This document shows, in pieces, positions 27,547 to 36,317 of a stretch of DNA of 64,000 nt. Below the pieces are notes generated by a model. That model saw only the letters and a list, made by a program, of their open reading frames with translations, searched no databases and was not told the origin of the DNA. Source of the DNA: Acinetobacter sedimenti (lineage in GTDB: Bacteria > Pseudomonadota > Gammaproteobacteria > Pseudomonadales > Moraxellaceae). The first letter of the stretch is position 1, and every line of letters begins with the position of its first letter. The position numbers were made by a program, and so were the translations under genes. The stretch covers positions 124,001 to 188,000 of the forward strand of contig NZ_JAKUML010000001.1 of assembly GCF_022601685.1 (NCBI RefSeq), read 5' to 3'.

Positions 27547-28536
27547 ATGCGAATTTTAAATTCGTTAGCGATAGGGACATTGTATGCGATGACAATCGGT
27601 AGTGTGCATGCTGCAACATCACAATTGTGTGTTTTTGACATTATGGGCAGTAACGGTGACATGATGGCAGTTGCAAAGGACTATGCACTGGCTGCCAAGC
27701 CGTGGGGTGTAAATATTGAACCACAGGTCTATACAAGCTTGGATGATGCAGTGTCCGACTTTGAGTCAAAAAAGTGTCAAGGCATTATTGCCGATAACTA
27801 TGTGACGAAGAAATATAATAATTTTGCTGGGTCTATTGGTGCAGTTGGTGCCATCAATGATTATGATCTAGCTAAAAAAGTGCTGATTGCACTAGGTAGC
27901 CCAAAGCTCGCCTCAAAGATGAAAACGAAAGATCATGAAGTGGTCGGTATGGTGCCTTTTGGACTGGCTTATTTTTTCTCTAAAGATAAAAGTATCAATT
28001 CACTTGAGAAAATGGCTGGTAAGCGTATCGGCGTCTTAAAAGATGATCCATCGCAACAGCGTATGGCGAAACGTGTTGGTATTAAACCTGTGTTTATGAC
28101 CTTTGATAATGCGATTGCAAAATATAAGAATGGTGACATGGATATTGTGCCTGCACCGCTGATTGTTTATAAGCCGTTTGAAGTAGGGAAATTGGTGGGG
28201 GGGCAAGGTGGGGTTGCTGATTTTCCAATCGCATTAATGACCATGAGTGTGGTCTTTCATCGTGGCGATTATCCTGCAGACTTTGGGCAAAAGAGCCGTA
28301 AATGGTTTGCAGGGAAACAATCTCAATTTATCAAGATGGTCGAGCGATGGGATGCAACCGTACCGAAGAATATTATGTACGAGATTCCTGAGATTGATCG
28401 AAAAAGTGGTGATTTATTACTTTCTCAACTTCGAAAAGAGTTTATTGCAGATAAAACCTATGATGGGACGATGATTACTTTGATTCGCCACTTACGTTGC
28501 AATCAAGAACCGAATTTCATCGAATGTAAGAAGTAA
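27547..28536 (+). CDS. AdeT-type putative periplasmic solute-binding protein, copy 2
   Basis: 329 aa, exactly the length of copy 1 and aligning to it without gaps at 227/329 identical residues (69%). Signal peptide and all four cysteines are retained. Differences cluster in 161-175 and 231-265, where ligand contacts could sit, so the two may bind different ligands. AGGGG precedes the ATG at normal spacing. The pair probably arose by tandem duplication and is followed by a strong terminator. Confidence 0.82.
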   Translation: MRILNSLAIGTLYAMTIGSVHAATSQLCVFDIMGSNGDMMAVAKDYALAAKPWGVNIEPQVYTSLDDAVSDFESKKCQGIIADNYVTKKYNNFAGSIGAVGAINDYDLAKKVLIALGSPKLASKMKTKDHEVVGMVPFGLAYFFSKDKSINSLEKMAGKRIGVLKDDPSQQRMAKRVGIKPVFMTFDNAIAKYKNGDMDIVPAPLIVYKPFEVGKLVGGQGGVADFPIALMTMSVVFHRGDYPADFGQKSRKWFAGKQSQFIKMVERWDATVPKNIMYEIPEIDRKSGDLLLSQLRKEFIADKTYDGTMITLIRHLRCNQEPNFIECKK

Positions 28537-28552
28537 ATATTCCTAAAAAAAA

Positions 28553-28581
28553 TCAAGGCGGTCAGATGACCGCCTTTGTTT
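28553..28581 (+). terminator. Rho-independent terminator of the AdeT-type pair
   Basis: AAGGCGGTC-AGAT-GACCGCCTT followed by TGTTTTGT, about 18 bp after the stop of copy 2; it lies between convergent genes. Confidence 0.85.
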
Positions 28582-28618
28582 TGTCTTTGCAATGAATTTA
28601 CTTAGCTTTACCATAAAT

Positions 28619-31201
28619 TTATTTGGCTTTGGGCTTCTTACGTAGACGTGAGGTCTTCTGCTGTGCAAGTGCTTCAAGTGCAACTTTCAGCTCTTCATCA
28701 TCAAAAGTGGTAATGTGCTCCAGCATATGTAGCGTCGATTCATCGAGCACCAAGTGCGCATTTTGAGCAATATTGCTTAAACGCTCTTGATACTCAATCA
28801 AGCCTTCATTGATCTCAATAAAGTTGAGCTGTGTCAGTACTTTTAAGAAGCTTTGGAACAAAGCTTTGTCAAAGAACTCTGGAGAGTTGAAGTCATAGAG
28901 CACAGACAGTCGTTGACCTAACAGGTGACTGAGTTCTTCAACTTGCTTACTACTGATTTTGCCACTACCACGTTGGGTAATCAGCGCAATAGTCATAAAA
29001 TAGCGTTCTAAGCTTTGCTTAACAGGTTTTGCCAAGATCAACAGTTGCTTGTGCTGTTCGCTGTTTGGTGTTGGGCTATACAAGGTTTGCTCATGATCAA
29101 CAGTCATCAACTTGGCTGCAACCAAAGCGTCACTATACTGATCAATGATCGGCTCAATCTCTTTAAGCTCCCATTTTAAGAACAATTCAGCTTTTAAGAA
29201 TGGGTAAAGTGCTTTGATCACGTTGATTAAATCAGTACGTTCTAGGCGGCCGTTATGCTCAACTAAAGCTGCAATGAGTGATGGCAAGATATAGAGATGC
29301 AATACATTGTTGCGGAAGTAGGTGAGTAGAACCGCTTGATTATCCTCAATACCAATGATGTCGCCAAGCGCATGTTTAATGCGTTTTATGAGTTTCAACT
29401 TCAGACCGTAGGCAATCATCTCTTTGCCAGAAAGTGGTGTGACCTGACTCCGCTCGTCATATGGCAACTGTTGTGCAAGCTTTTGATAAATATCAAGCTG
29501 TGCAGCGCAAGTATCCTCATCGAGTGTGTGCTTTGACGTTGCCAGTAAAACCAAAGATAACAATGTCACAGGGTTGATCACCGCCGCACGGTTGATATTC
29601 ACCATAATATCGTGGGCTGCTGTGCCAATCGCACTAGATACTTCACTTGGTAGGCTTTCGTTATTGCTTGCAACGATGGTGTTTTCCACTTGGTGTTGCT
29701 TTAACACATCATCAAGGAAAACTGGCTCACCAAAATTCACATGAACTTTACCGAAGATGCGTTCGATTTTGCGCAAAGTTTTAATAATGCCGAAGATGGA
29801 TTCTGCTTCTTTGGGTTTACCTTGCATCTCGCCAATGTATGTGCCACCTTCCATTAGGCGTTCATAGCCAATATAAGTTGGAATAAAGGCAATTGGCTTT
29901 GCGCGGTCACGCAGATGGCTATGCACCGTCATGGCAAGCATACCTGTCTTCGGAGGCAATAAACGTCCAGTACGTGAACGACCACCTTCGATAAAGTATT
30001 CCAGTGGTGTATTACGTGACAAGATGCTAAACAAATACTCTTTAAATACCGCAGTATAAAGTGGCGCACCAGTGAAGCTACGGCGAATAAAGAATGCACC
30101 ACCACCACGTAATAATTGACCGACAAACGGCAAGTTGAGATTATCACCCGCAGCGATATACGGCACCATTAAGCCACGTTGATAAATCACATAAGACAAT
30201 AATAAATAGTCGATATGACTGCGATGACATGGCGTGTAGATGATTTCATATTTATCCGCAAGTTCACGCACGGTACTAAAGTTATGCACCTCTACGCCAT
30301 CGTAGAGCTGAGTCCATAGGCGAGTCAGCGTGCTTTCAGCAAAACGAATCGCAGAATAAGAATAGTCTGAAACGATCTCATTTAAGTGACCAATCGCAAG
30401 ACGTTCAGCTTCTTCAACGCTGATCTTTTTACGGATACTTTCTTGCACAATCGCATCTTGAATGTCACGAGATTTGATCAAACTCTGCATCACATTGCGA
30501 CGATCAGAAAGATCGGGACCAAGTACAGCTTCACGTTTGCTATCAAGATAGTCATTGATATGACTGACGACAAAAGTCGCAGGAGAAAGATTTGGATGTT
30601 GCACTTTTGCATAGTCAACAAGCTGACGTAGCGAACGCCCTTCATGGAACTCAATATAAGTCTGGCGACCGTGAATACCGATATTTGCCAATTGTTTGAT
30701 TTTACCCGGTGTACTCCACGAGTCGGTAAATAACAGCTTTAACCATGAATCTTCTTTGTCAGGCGCACGTCCCCACAAAATGGTGACAGGTACCAGTTCA
30801 ATATCGAGTTCAGGGTTTGCCTCGAGTGCTTCGATCAAACGAAGTAAACGTGGTGGGAAGTTGTGTGCAGGCGGATTAAGCAAATTATTTTCATTGCGGT
30901 GTTGTAAGAAAATGACCGATTTCTTCTCATGGACATCGGCAAAATTCAATGGATATAGCGCACGATCCAAGCCCTGTCGCTTGGTTTCATTGTCGAGCAA
31001 AATCGCATTGCTTCGTGAATAATTCTGCAAAACATACAGCGTCAGTTTGTTGCGAGCTTCACTATCTGTTTGTGGTTCAGCTTGCGCATCTGTCTTATTT
31101 TTTTGTTTTGGTAATTCGCCCAAAAGATGAGGCTTCACCGCAAAATTCAATAACTTACTTGAAAGTCGGCGAGATAGTTTTGTAAAACCAGACTGATCCA
31201 C
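28619..31201 (-). CDS. plsB: Glycerol-3-phosphate 1-O-acyltransferase PlsB
   Basis: 860 aa inner-membrane enzyme that acylates sn-glycerol 3-phosphate, the first step of phospholipid synthesis. Acyltransferase block I is HRSHIDYLLL (catalytic His/Asp), block II is GGGAFFIRRSF, block III is FIEGGRSRTGRLLPPKTG and block IV is IAFIPTYIGYE. The start should be the GTG at 31201 (protein begins with VDQSGFTKL, V read as Met): AGGAG lies seven bases upstream. An extension to a TTG at 31231 would put that ribosome binding site inside the gene. Confidence 0.95.
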   Translation of the reverse strand: MDQSGFTKLSRRLSSKLLNFAVKPHLLGELPKQKNKTDAQAEPQTDSEARNKLTLYVLQNYSRSNAILLDNETKRQGLDRALYPLNFADVHEKKSVIFLQHRNENNLLNPPAHNFPPRLLRLIEALEANPELDIELVPVTILWGRAPDKEDSWLKLLFTDSWSTPGKIKQLANIGIHGRQTYIEFHEGRSLRQLVDYAKVQHPNLSPATFVVSHINDYLDSKREAVLGPDLSDRRNVMQSLIKSRDIQDAIVQESIRKKISVEEAERLAIGHLNEIVSDYSYSAIRFAESTLTRLWTQLYDGVEVHNFSTVRELADKYEIIYTPCHRSHIDYLLLSYVIYQRGLMVPYIAAGDNLNLPFVGQLLRGGGAFFIRRSFTGAPLYTAVFKEYLFSILSRNTPLEYFIEGGRSRTGRLLPPKTGMLAMTVHSHLRDRAKPIAFIPTYIGYERLMEGGTYIGEMQGKPKEAESIFGIIKTLRKIERIFGKVHVNFGEPVFLDDVLKQHQVENTIVASNNESLPSEVSSAIGTAAHDIMVNINRAAVINPVTLLSLVLLATSKHTLDEDTCAAQLDIYQKLAQQLPYDERSQVTPLSGKEMIAYGLKLKLIKRIKHALGDIIGIEDNQAVLLTYFRNNVLHLYILPSLIAALVEHNGRLERTDLINVIKALYPFLKAELFLKWELKEIEPIIDQYSDALVAAKLMTVDHEQTLYSPTPNSEQHKQLLILAKPVKQSLERYFMTIALITQRGSGKISSKQVEELSHLLGQRLSVLYDFNSPEFFDKALFQSFLKVLTQLNFIEINEGLIEYQERLSNIAQNAHLVLDESTLHMLEHITTFDDEELKVALEALAQQKTSRLRKKPKAK

Positions 31202-31644
31202 TCGAGGACTCCTGTGGTTGGTCAAATGCAAATATCGGCTATTTTGCAGAGATTGGCTTAAAAAAGAATGGTATTTTATGCCAACTTTGCACAGAAGTGT
31301 TTAATCACCTTACTTTGTTACAAGTTTCTCTTGAGCTAGGCATATCATTGAAAAGATTAGCATCAATTTATGGCAATGTAGTTCGGTATTTTGTGAAAGA
31401 AAGGTGCGTATTTGCATCTGCCAAATTATCCAAGTGGGGCAGTAAATGATGACTTCGCAGTTTTTCTTGATAGAAAAATGATTCTCATATGATATTTTTA
31501 TCTTAATTTGATAAATATTTATGAAATGCGAATTAAGTCATCGTGGCTATAGGTTGAATAAGTCAAATATGGCACAATGATGTTGACAACAGCTATTTCC
31601 TATTTTTATTCACTGCAACATAGACAAAGCAGAACAGGTGCGCT
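31202..31644. other. 443-bp intergenic region between divergent plsB and tesB
   Basis: AT-rich. It holds the upstream regions of both genes, a perfect 12-bp palindrome ATAAATATTTAT at 31511-31522, and a weak Fur-like stretch at 31476-31496. I see no gene, RNA or repeat. Confidence 0.6.
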
Positions 31645-32526
31645 ATGACTTCACTCACTAAAGAATTAATTGATCTTCTGACGCTAGAGCGAATCGAAGA
31701 TGGGCTGTATCGTGGGCAAAGTCGTAACCTTGTTGGCAAGCGTGTCTTTGGTGGACAGGTACTTGGTCAGGCATTAATGGCTGCATCGTATACCGTTGAA
31801 AATCGTCCTGCGCATTCGCTACATGCCTACTTCTTATTTGGTGGTGATATCAATGCACCGATCGTCTATGAAGTCGATAAACTGCGTGATGGTAAAAGTT
31901 TTTCCAGTCGTTGTGTGAAAGCCATTCAACATGGTCGAGTGATTTTTCAAGCGATGGTATCGTTCGCTGAGCCTGAAGAAGGCTTGGAATACCAAATGGA
32001 TGCACCTGACTATCCGCTCGCCAAAGATTTACCAAATGAAGAAAAACTCAAAGGCTCATTGATCAAATTTGTCCCTGAAAATTTGCGTGCTGCATTTCAA
32101 CGACGTCGTCATATTGAGATTGCACCGATCAATCCAAGTAATCCATTTGATCCACAACCCGAAGCACCATCTCAAGCGCATTATCTACGTACTTGGGACA
32201 AGATTGATGGAGAACATGACACGATCGCTTTGCATCAGGCGATTGCCGCATTTTGTTCAGATTTTACTTTGTTGAGTACAGCTTTGCGTCCACATGGCTT
32301 GTCGTGGATTTCACCAAGCCTGCAGTCGGCAAGTATAGATCATGCAATGTATTTTCATAAACCATTCCGAGTAGATGAGTGGTTGCTCTATGATATGGAA
32401 GCAACGCAGACTGCAGCCTCTCGTGGATTAAACTTTGGTCGCATGTGGCAAGATGGACAACTGGTATGCAGTACCACACAAGAAGGTTTAAATCGTCTTA
32501 GAGAAGTTGATTTGGGTCGAGCTTGA
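31645..32526 (+). CDS. tesB: Acyl-CoA thioesterase II
   Basis: 293 aa (E. coli TesB is 286). Double hot-dog protein: VFGGQVLGQALMAASYTV in the first half; in the second, the conserved LHQAIAAFCSDFTLL (with the family aspartate) and WLLYDMEATQTAASRGLNFGRMWQDGQLVCSTTQEGL. It hydrolyses medium- to long-chain acyl-CoA to free acid and CoA in the cytosol. AGGT lies just upstream of the ATG. Confidence 0.95.
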   Translation: MTSLTKELIDLLTLERIEDGLYRGQSRNLVGKRVFGGQVLGQALMAASYTVENRPAHSLHAYFLFGGDINAPIVYEVDKLRDGKSFSSRCVKAIQHGRVIFQAMVSFAEPEEGLEYQMDAPDYPLAKDLPNEEKLKGSLIKFVPENLRAAFQRRRHIEIAPINPSNPFDPQPEAPSQAHYLRTWDKIDGEHDTIALHQAIAAFCSDFTLLSTALRPHGLSWISPSLQSASIDHAMYFHKPFRVDEWLLYDMEATQTAASRGLNFGRMWQDGQLVCSTTQEGLNRLREVDLGRA

Positions 32527-32579
32527 AAGGGTAAAGGTTCAAACCCTTAAAAATCATTTTAACAACTCACGTTAAAAAC

Positions 32580-32620
32580 AAACTCGCTAAAAGAACACGA
32601 CATCGTGTCGAGTTTTTTTC
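32580..32620 (+). terminator. Terminator of tesB
   Basis: Inverted repeat ACACGA/TCGTGT extended by outer AAACTCG/CGAGTTT and followed by seven Ts. Confidence 0.75.
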
Positions 32621-32672
32621 TGCCTTGTATTTTATGCTAATGTGTAGTCAATTGAAAAATAGATAATTCGCT

Positions 32673-33941
32673 ATGTGGAAATCACTCAATACGCAGATTT
32701 TTATTGCCGCCATTTTGGGCTTGGCATTCGGGTGGCTCTTGTCGCTTGGTGATCCTACACATGTTGAAGTGACAACATGGCAGAGTGGCAGTTTATATAT
32801 TCTTGGTTTGTTGAGTGGCGTTTTTATTGGCTTGCTCAAGATGCTATTGATTCCACTGATTTTTTGCTCCATCGTGGTTGGCGTGGCAAATCTTCAAGCT
32901 ATTGGGCGCTTTGGTCGTGTTTGGAAAATTACATTATTATGTTTTATGACCACGACAACGTTGGCACTATTTTTAGGTTTAGCTTGCGCACATATTTTTG
33001 ATACAGGTAAAGGGCTAGACATTGCCCTGTTCCAAGATCAGATGGCGAATTATCAAGCGCCAGATACGCTGAGCCCATCGGCATTTTTTAGCAATTTTAT
33101 TCAAAATACGTTGATCAATCCGTTTAAAGCATTTAGTGATGGTAATGTGCTGTCCGTGGTGATTTTTGCTTTATTAGTTGGTGCGGTGATTGTCGCAGGG
33201 CGTGGGCAGTTTGACACGGCGCAGCAGTTTTTTCAGCAAGGCTTTGAGATGATGATGAAGTTGGTGCAATGGGTGATGTACATTGCGCCAATTGGTATTT
33301 TTGCATTACTAGCAAAGCTGGTGGCGACTTCTGATTTTGAAGTGCTTGGCAGTTTGGCGAAGTTTGCCACAGTGGTGACAGGGACGACGATTTTTCATGG
33401 CTTGGTGGTATTACCGCTGTTGCTGTGGCTATTTGGGCGGATTTCGCCGTGGCGCTTTTTTAAAGTCGCTCGTCCTGCATTAGTCACGGCATTTGCCACC
33501 AGTTCAAGCTCGGCGACTATGCCTTTATCTATGCGCTGCGCACAGGAGCTAGGCGTGAGTCCGCAAGTTTCAGGTTTTGTGATTCCGCTTGGTGCACAGC
33601 TCAATATGGATGGTACGGCATTGTATGAAGCCGCCGCAGCATTGTTTATTGCCAATCTGATGGGGCTTGAGCTCAGTTTGACTCAGCAGATTATTGTGTG
33701 TTTGACCGCTATGCTTGCTTCACTGGGTGCGCCAGGGATTCCAAGTGCAGGGATGGTCACCATGATCATGGTCTTGCAGTCTGTAGGATTGCCTGCCGAA
33801 GCGATTGCCATACTTTTACCAATTGATCGTTTGCTCGATACGGTGCGTACTGCGGTGAATGTACAGGGCGATATGATGGTGAGTGCAGTGGTGCAACGGC
33901 ATGTTAGTGATGCAGATTTACTCGAACAAAATATGGCTTAA
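32673..33941 (+). CDS. Dicarboxylate/amino acid:cation symporter (DAACS family)
   Basis: 422 aa, about eight membrane helices and two re-entrant loops. The serine-rich HP1 tip is ATSSSSATMPLSMRC, the sodium-site NMDGT motif is in GAQLNMDGTALYEA, and the HP2 loop is SLGAPGIPSAG, followed by LPIDRLLDTVRTAVNVQGD with the substrate-binding Asp/Arg. These are GltP/GltT/DctA relatives that take up glutamate, aspartate or C4-dicarboxylates with Na+ or H+. It is convergent with the glutamate ABC operon, suggesting two uptake routes for the same class of solute. Confidence 0.94.
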   Translation: MWKSLNTQIFIAAILGLAFGWLLSLGDPTHVEVTTWQSGSLYILGLLSGVFIGLLKMLLIPLIFCSIVVGVANLQAIGRFGRVWKITLLCFMTTTTLALFLGLACAHIFDTGKGLDIALFQDQMANYQAPDTLSPSAFFSNFIQNTLINPFKAFSDGNVLSVVIFALLVGAVIVAGRGQFDTAQQFFQQGFEMMMKLVQWVMYIAPIGIFALLAKLVATSDFEVLGSLAKFATVVTGTTIFHGLVVLPLLLWLFGRISPWRFFKVARPALVTAFATSSSSATMPLSMRCAQELGVSPQVSGFVIPLGAQLNMDGTALYEAAAALFIANLMGLELSLTQQIIVCLTAMLASLGAPGIPSAGMVTMIMVLQSVGLPAEAIAILLPIDRLLDTVRTAVNVQGDMMVSAVVQRHVSDADLLEQNMA

Positions 33942-33951
33942 CACTTATATA

Positions 33952-33982
33952 AAAAGGCAGATCAATGATCTGCCTTAGTTTT
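33952..33982. terminator. Shared terminator between the symporter gene and gltL
   Basis: AAGGCAGATC-AAT-GATCTGCCTT hairpin, 10-bp perfect stem, between convergent genes; followed by TTTTG on the plus strand and by A/T-rich sequence on the other. Confidence 0.85.
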
Positions 33983-34009
33983 GTCATATTACATGACTGA
34001 ATAAAAATT

Positions 34010-34753
34010 TTAATGCAGAATCTTATCTAAGAATTGTTGCGCACGTTCGCTACGTTGTCCTGTAAAGAACTCATCCGTTGTACAGTCTTCCAAGATTTTG
34101 CCTTGATCCATAAAGATAATGCGACTTGCCACTTGCTTGGCAAAACCCATTTCGTGCGTCACACACATCATGGTCATACCTTCTTTGGCAAGTCCAACCA
34201 TCACATCGAGCACTTCATTGATCATCTCAGGATCGAGTGCTGAAGTTGGCTCATCAAAGAGCATCGCAATCGGATCCATACTGAGCGCACGAGCGATTGC
34301 AACACGTTGTTGCTGACCACCTGAAAGCTGTGAAGGGAACTTGTGCGCATGTGCACTCAAACCAACTCGATCAAGATAAGCCAAGCCTTTCTTCTTGGCA
34401 TCTTCTGGCTTGCGTCCCAAGACTTTGACTTGAGCAATGGTGAGATTTTCGGTAATGCTCAGGTGTGGAAAAAGTTCAAAATGCTGAAACACCATACCGA
34501 CTCGACTGCGTAACTTGGTCAAATCCGTTTTTGCATTGGCGATCGACATACCATCAACGACGATATCGCCTTGTTGAAAAGCTTCTAGTCCGTTGACGGT
34601 TTTGATGAGTGTTGATTTCCCCGAACCTGATGGACCACAAACGACGACGACTTCACCTTGACGGATCGCAGTTGAGCAGTCGGTTAACACTTGGAAATCC
34701 CCATACCATTTATTGACATTTTGAATATCAATCATGACTTCATTCATGCTCAT
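34010..34753 (-). CDS. gltL: Glutamate/aspartate ABC transporter ATP-binding protein
   Basis: 247 aa. Walker A GPSGSGKST, ABC signature LSGGQQQRVAIARAL, Walker B AMLFDEPTSALD and switch His in CVTHEMGF are all intact, in the order of polar-amino-acid ABC ATPases. Last gene of gltIJKL. Its ATG at 34753 overlaps the gltK stop by 4 bp, with AAAGG eight bases upstream. In-frame ATGs at 34747 and 34735 are possible later starts. Confidence 0.93.
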   Translation of the reverse strand: MSMNEVMIDIQNVNKWYGDFQVLTDCSTAIRQGEVVVVCGPSGSGKSTLIKTVNGLEAFQQGDIVVDGMSIANAKTDLTKLRSRVGMVFQHFELFPHLSITENLTIAQVKVLGRKPEDAKKKGLAYLDRVGLSAHAHKFPSQLSGGQQQRVAIARALSMDPIAMLFDEPTSALDPEMINEVLDVMVGLAKEGMTMMCVTHEMGFAKQVASRIIFMDQGKILEDCTTDEFFTGQRSERAQQFLDKILH

Positions 34754-35436
34754 ACTTGTAACCTTTTTTGCAATTTTTTGACGGTATATGTGGCAAGTAA
34801 ACTAATACTGAAATAGACCAAACCTGCGAACAGAATATATTGAGTCAGCAATGCCATCAGATCACCACGGACGTAGTTGGTACGGAAAAAGTCTAATAAA
34901 CCAATCGCATACACCATCGTGGAATCTTGAAAGAGAATAATGGTTTGCTGTAAGAGTAGCGGTGTCATTTTGCGAAAAGCTTGAGGCAAAATGATCAAAC
35001 GCATATTCTGACCATAGCTCATGCCCAGTGCATAAGCGGCAGCCGATTGACCTTTTGGGATAGACTGAATCCCTGCACGGACAATCTCGGCAAAGTACGC
35101 CGCTTCAAATAGCATAAACGCCACGATACTCGATACCAGTGCGGTATCAATGGTCAGGTATTTGCCAGTCACCCCTGTATAGATAAATGGCACCGCAAAG
35201 TAGAACCACATCAATACCAAGAGCAGTGGAATGGAACGGAATAAATTTACGTAGCTTTTGGCAATCAAGTTCAACACTTTAATGGATGACAATCGCATCA
35301 ATGCCAAGATGGTTCCGATAAAGACACCGCCGATGGCAGCTACGACGACGACTTGCACAGTGATCTTAAAACCATGCCAAAGCGCAGGGCCTGAAAGCTG
35401 TAGATCGTTAATAAAACTCGTTAACCACTCCATCAC
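34750..35436 (-). CDS. gltK: Glutamate/aspartate ABC transporter permease GltK
   Basis: 228 aa HisM/GltK-type permease with about five helices. The EAA cytoplasmic loop that docks the ATPase is GIQSIPKGQSAAAYALGMSYGQNMRLIILPQAFRKMTP. It overlaps gltJ by 4 bp at its start and gltL at its end, so the three inner-membrane components are translationally coupled. Confidence 0.92.
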   Translation of the reverse strand: MMEWLTSFINDLQLSGPALWHGFKITVQVVVVAAIGGVFIGTILALMRLSSIKVLNLIAKSYVNLFRSIPLLLVLMWFYFAVPFIYTGVTGKYLTIDTALVSSIVAFMLFEAAYFAEIVRAGIQSIPKGQSAAAYALGMSYGQNMRLIILPQAFRKMTPLLLQQTIILFQDSTMVYAIGLLDFFRTNYVRGDLMALLTQYILFAGLVYFSISLLATYTVKKLQKRLQV

Positions 35437-36179
35437 TTACCTCCTTCTGCGATCAAACCTGGGATTTGAAAGCGTTTTTCAAGGAAGTTCATAAAGAGAA
35501 TTAGACAAATATTGACGGAGATAAAAATCAGCGTCACATAGGTGTAAATCTCAATAGTATTTTGCGTATATTCGCTGATGGTTTTCATCTGTGCGATGAG
35601 TTCTGATACACCAACCAGCGATGCCACAGAAGTGTTTTTGACGCAGTTGGTCAGTTCAGAGCTGAGAGGCGGTAAGATCATGCGAAAAGATTGCGGTAAG
35701 ATCACATGGCGATACAGCTGTGGCGTGGTAAAACCCATTGCATAGCCTGCATTGATCTGACCTTTTGGAATCGCTTCGATACCAGTACGGACTTGCTCGC
35801 AGACCCGAGCTGCGGTAAATAATCCTAAACCGATACTTGCCGATAAAAATGCTGTCGTACCGACACTTAAATCATTCATCCACCATGCTTTGATTGGCGC
35901 AGGTAGAAAGTTGGGGATGACATAAAACCAAATAAACAGTTGAATCAATAAAGGCACATTACGAAAAATCGTCACATATCCTGTACCAATCGCACGTGCA
36001 GTCTTATTCGGTAACGTACGCATAATCCCAAGCACACTACCGAGGATGAGCGCAATACTCCATGATACCAGTGTAATCAGGAGTAACCACTCAATCCCGA
36101 GCAGTACCCAATGCAGATAAGTCGTATTGTCTACACCTGTGGACTGAAACAGCATCGCCCAATTCCAATTGTAATTCAT
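35433..36179 (-). CDS. gltJ: Glutamate/aspartate ABC transporter permease GltJ
   Basis: 248 aa, the larger of the two permeases. EAA loop GIEAIPKGQINAGYAMGFTTPQLYRHVILPQSFRMILP is present. N-terminal MNYNWNWAMLFQ is typical of GltJ. It pairs with GltK in the membrane. A 138-bp gap containing a hairpin separates it from the binding-protein gene. Confidence 0.92.
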   Translation of the reverse strand: MNYNWNWAMLFQSTGVDNTTYLHWVLLGIEWLLLITLVSWSIALILGSVLGIMRTLPNKTARAIGTGYVTIFRNVPLLIQLFIWFYVIPNFLPAPIKAWWMNDLSVGTTAFLSASIGLGLFTAARVCEQVRTGIEAIPKGQINAGYAMGFTTPQLYRHVILPQSFRMILPPLSSELTNCVKNTSVASLVGVSELIAQMKTISEYTQNTIEIYTYVTLIFISVNICLILFMNFLEKRFQIPGLIAEGGK

Positions 36180-36271
36180 ACGTACTCCAATAGTTTAAAT
36201 CGCACCATTGTCAAAGTGTTTTAAATGAAACCACTACACAAGGATGCTTGCATTAAAGCCGTCAGTAAAAT

Positions 36272-36306
36272 CGCCACGCCACCATTTATAAAACAGTAAC
36301 GTGGCG
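36272..36306 (-). other. Intercistronic inverted repeat between gltI and gltJ
   Basis: CGCCACG and CGTGGCG, 7-bp perfect arms separated by 21 bases, 12 bp past the gltI stop. No T-run follows. Such stems often protect the abundant binding-protein mRNA from 3' decay so that gltI is expressed above gltJKL; that role is inferred. Confidence 0.5.
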
Positions 36307-36317
36307 GAATATATGAA

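Noticed and set aside
31476-31496. Fur-box-like sequence between plsB and tesB
   Set aside because: Only partial agreement with the 19-bp consensus, about 150 bp from tesB, and neither neighbour is an iron gene.
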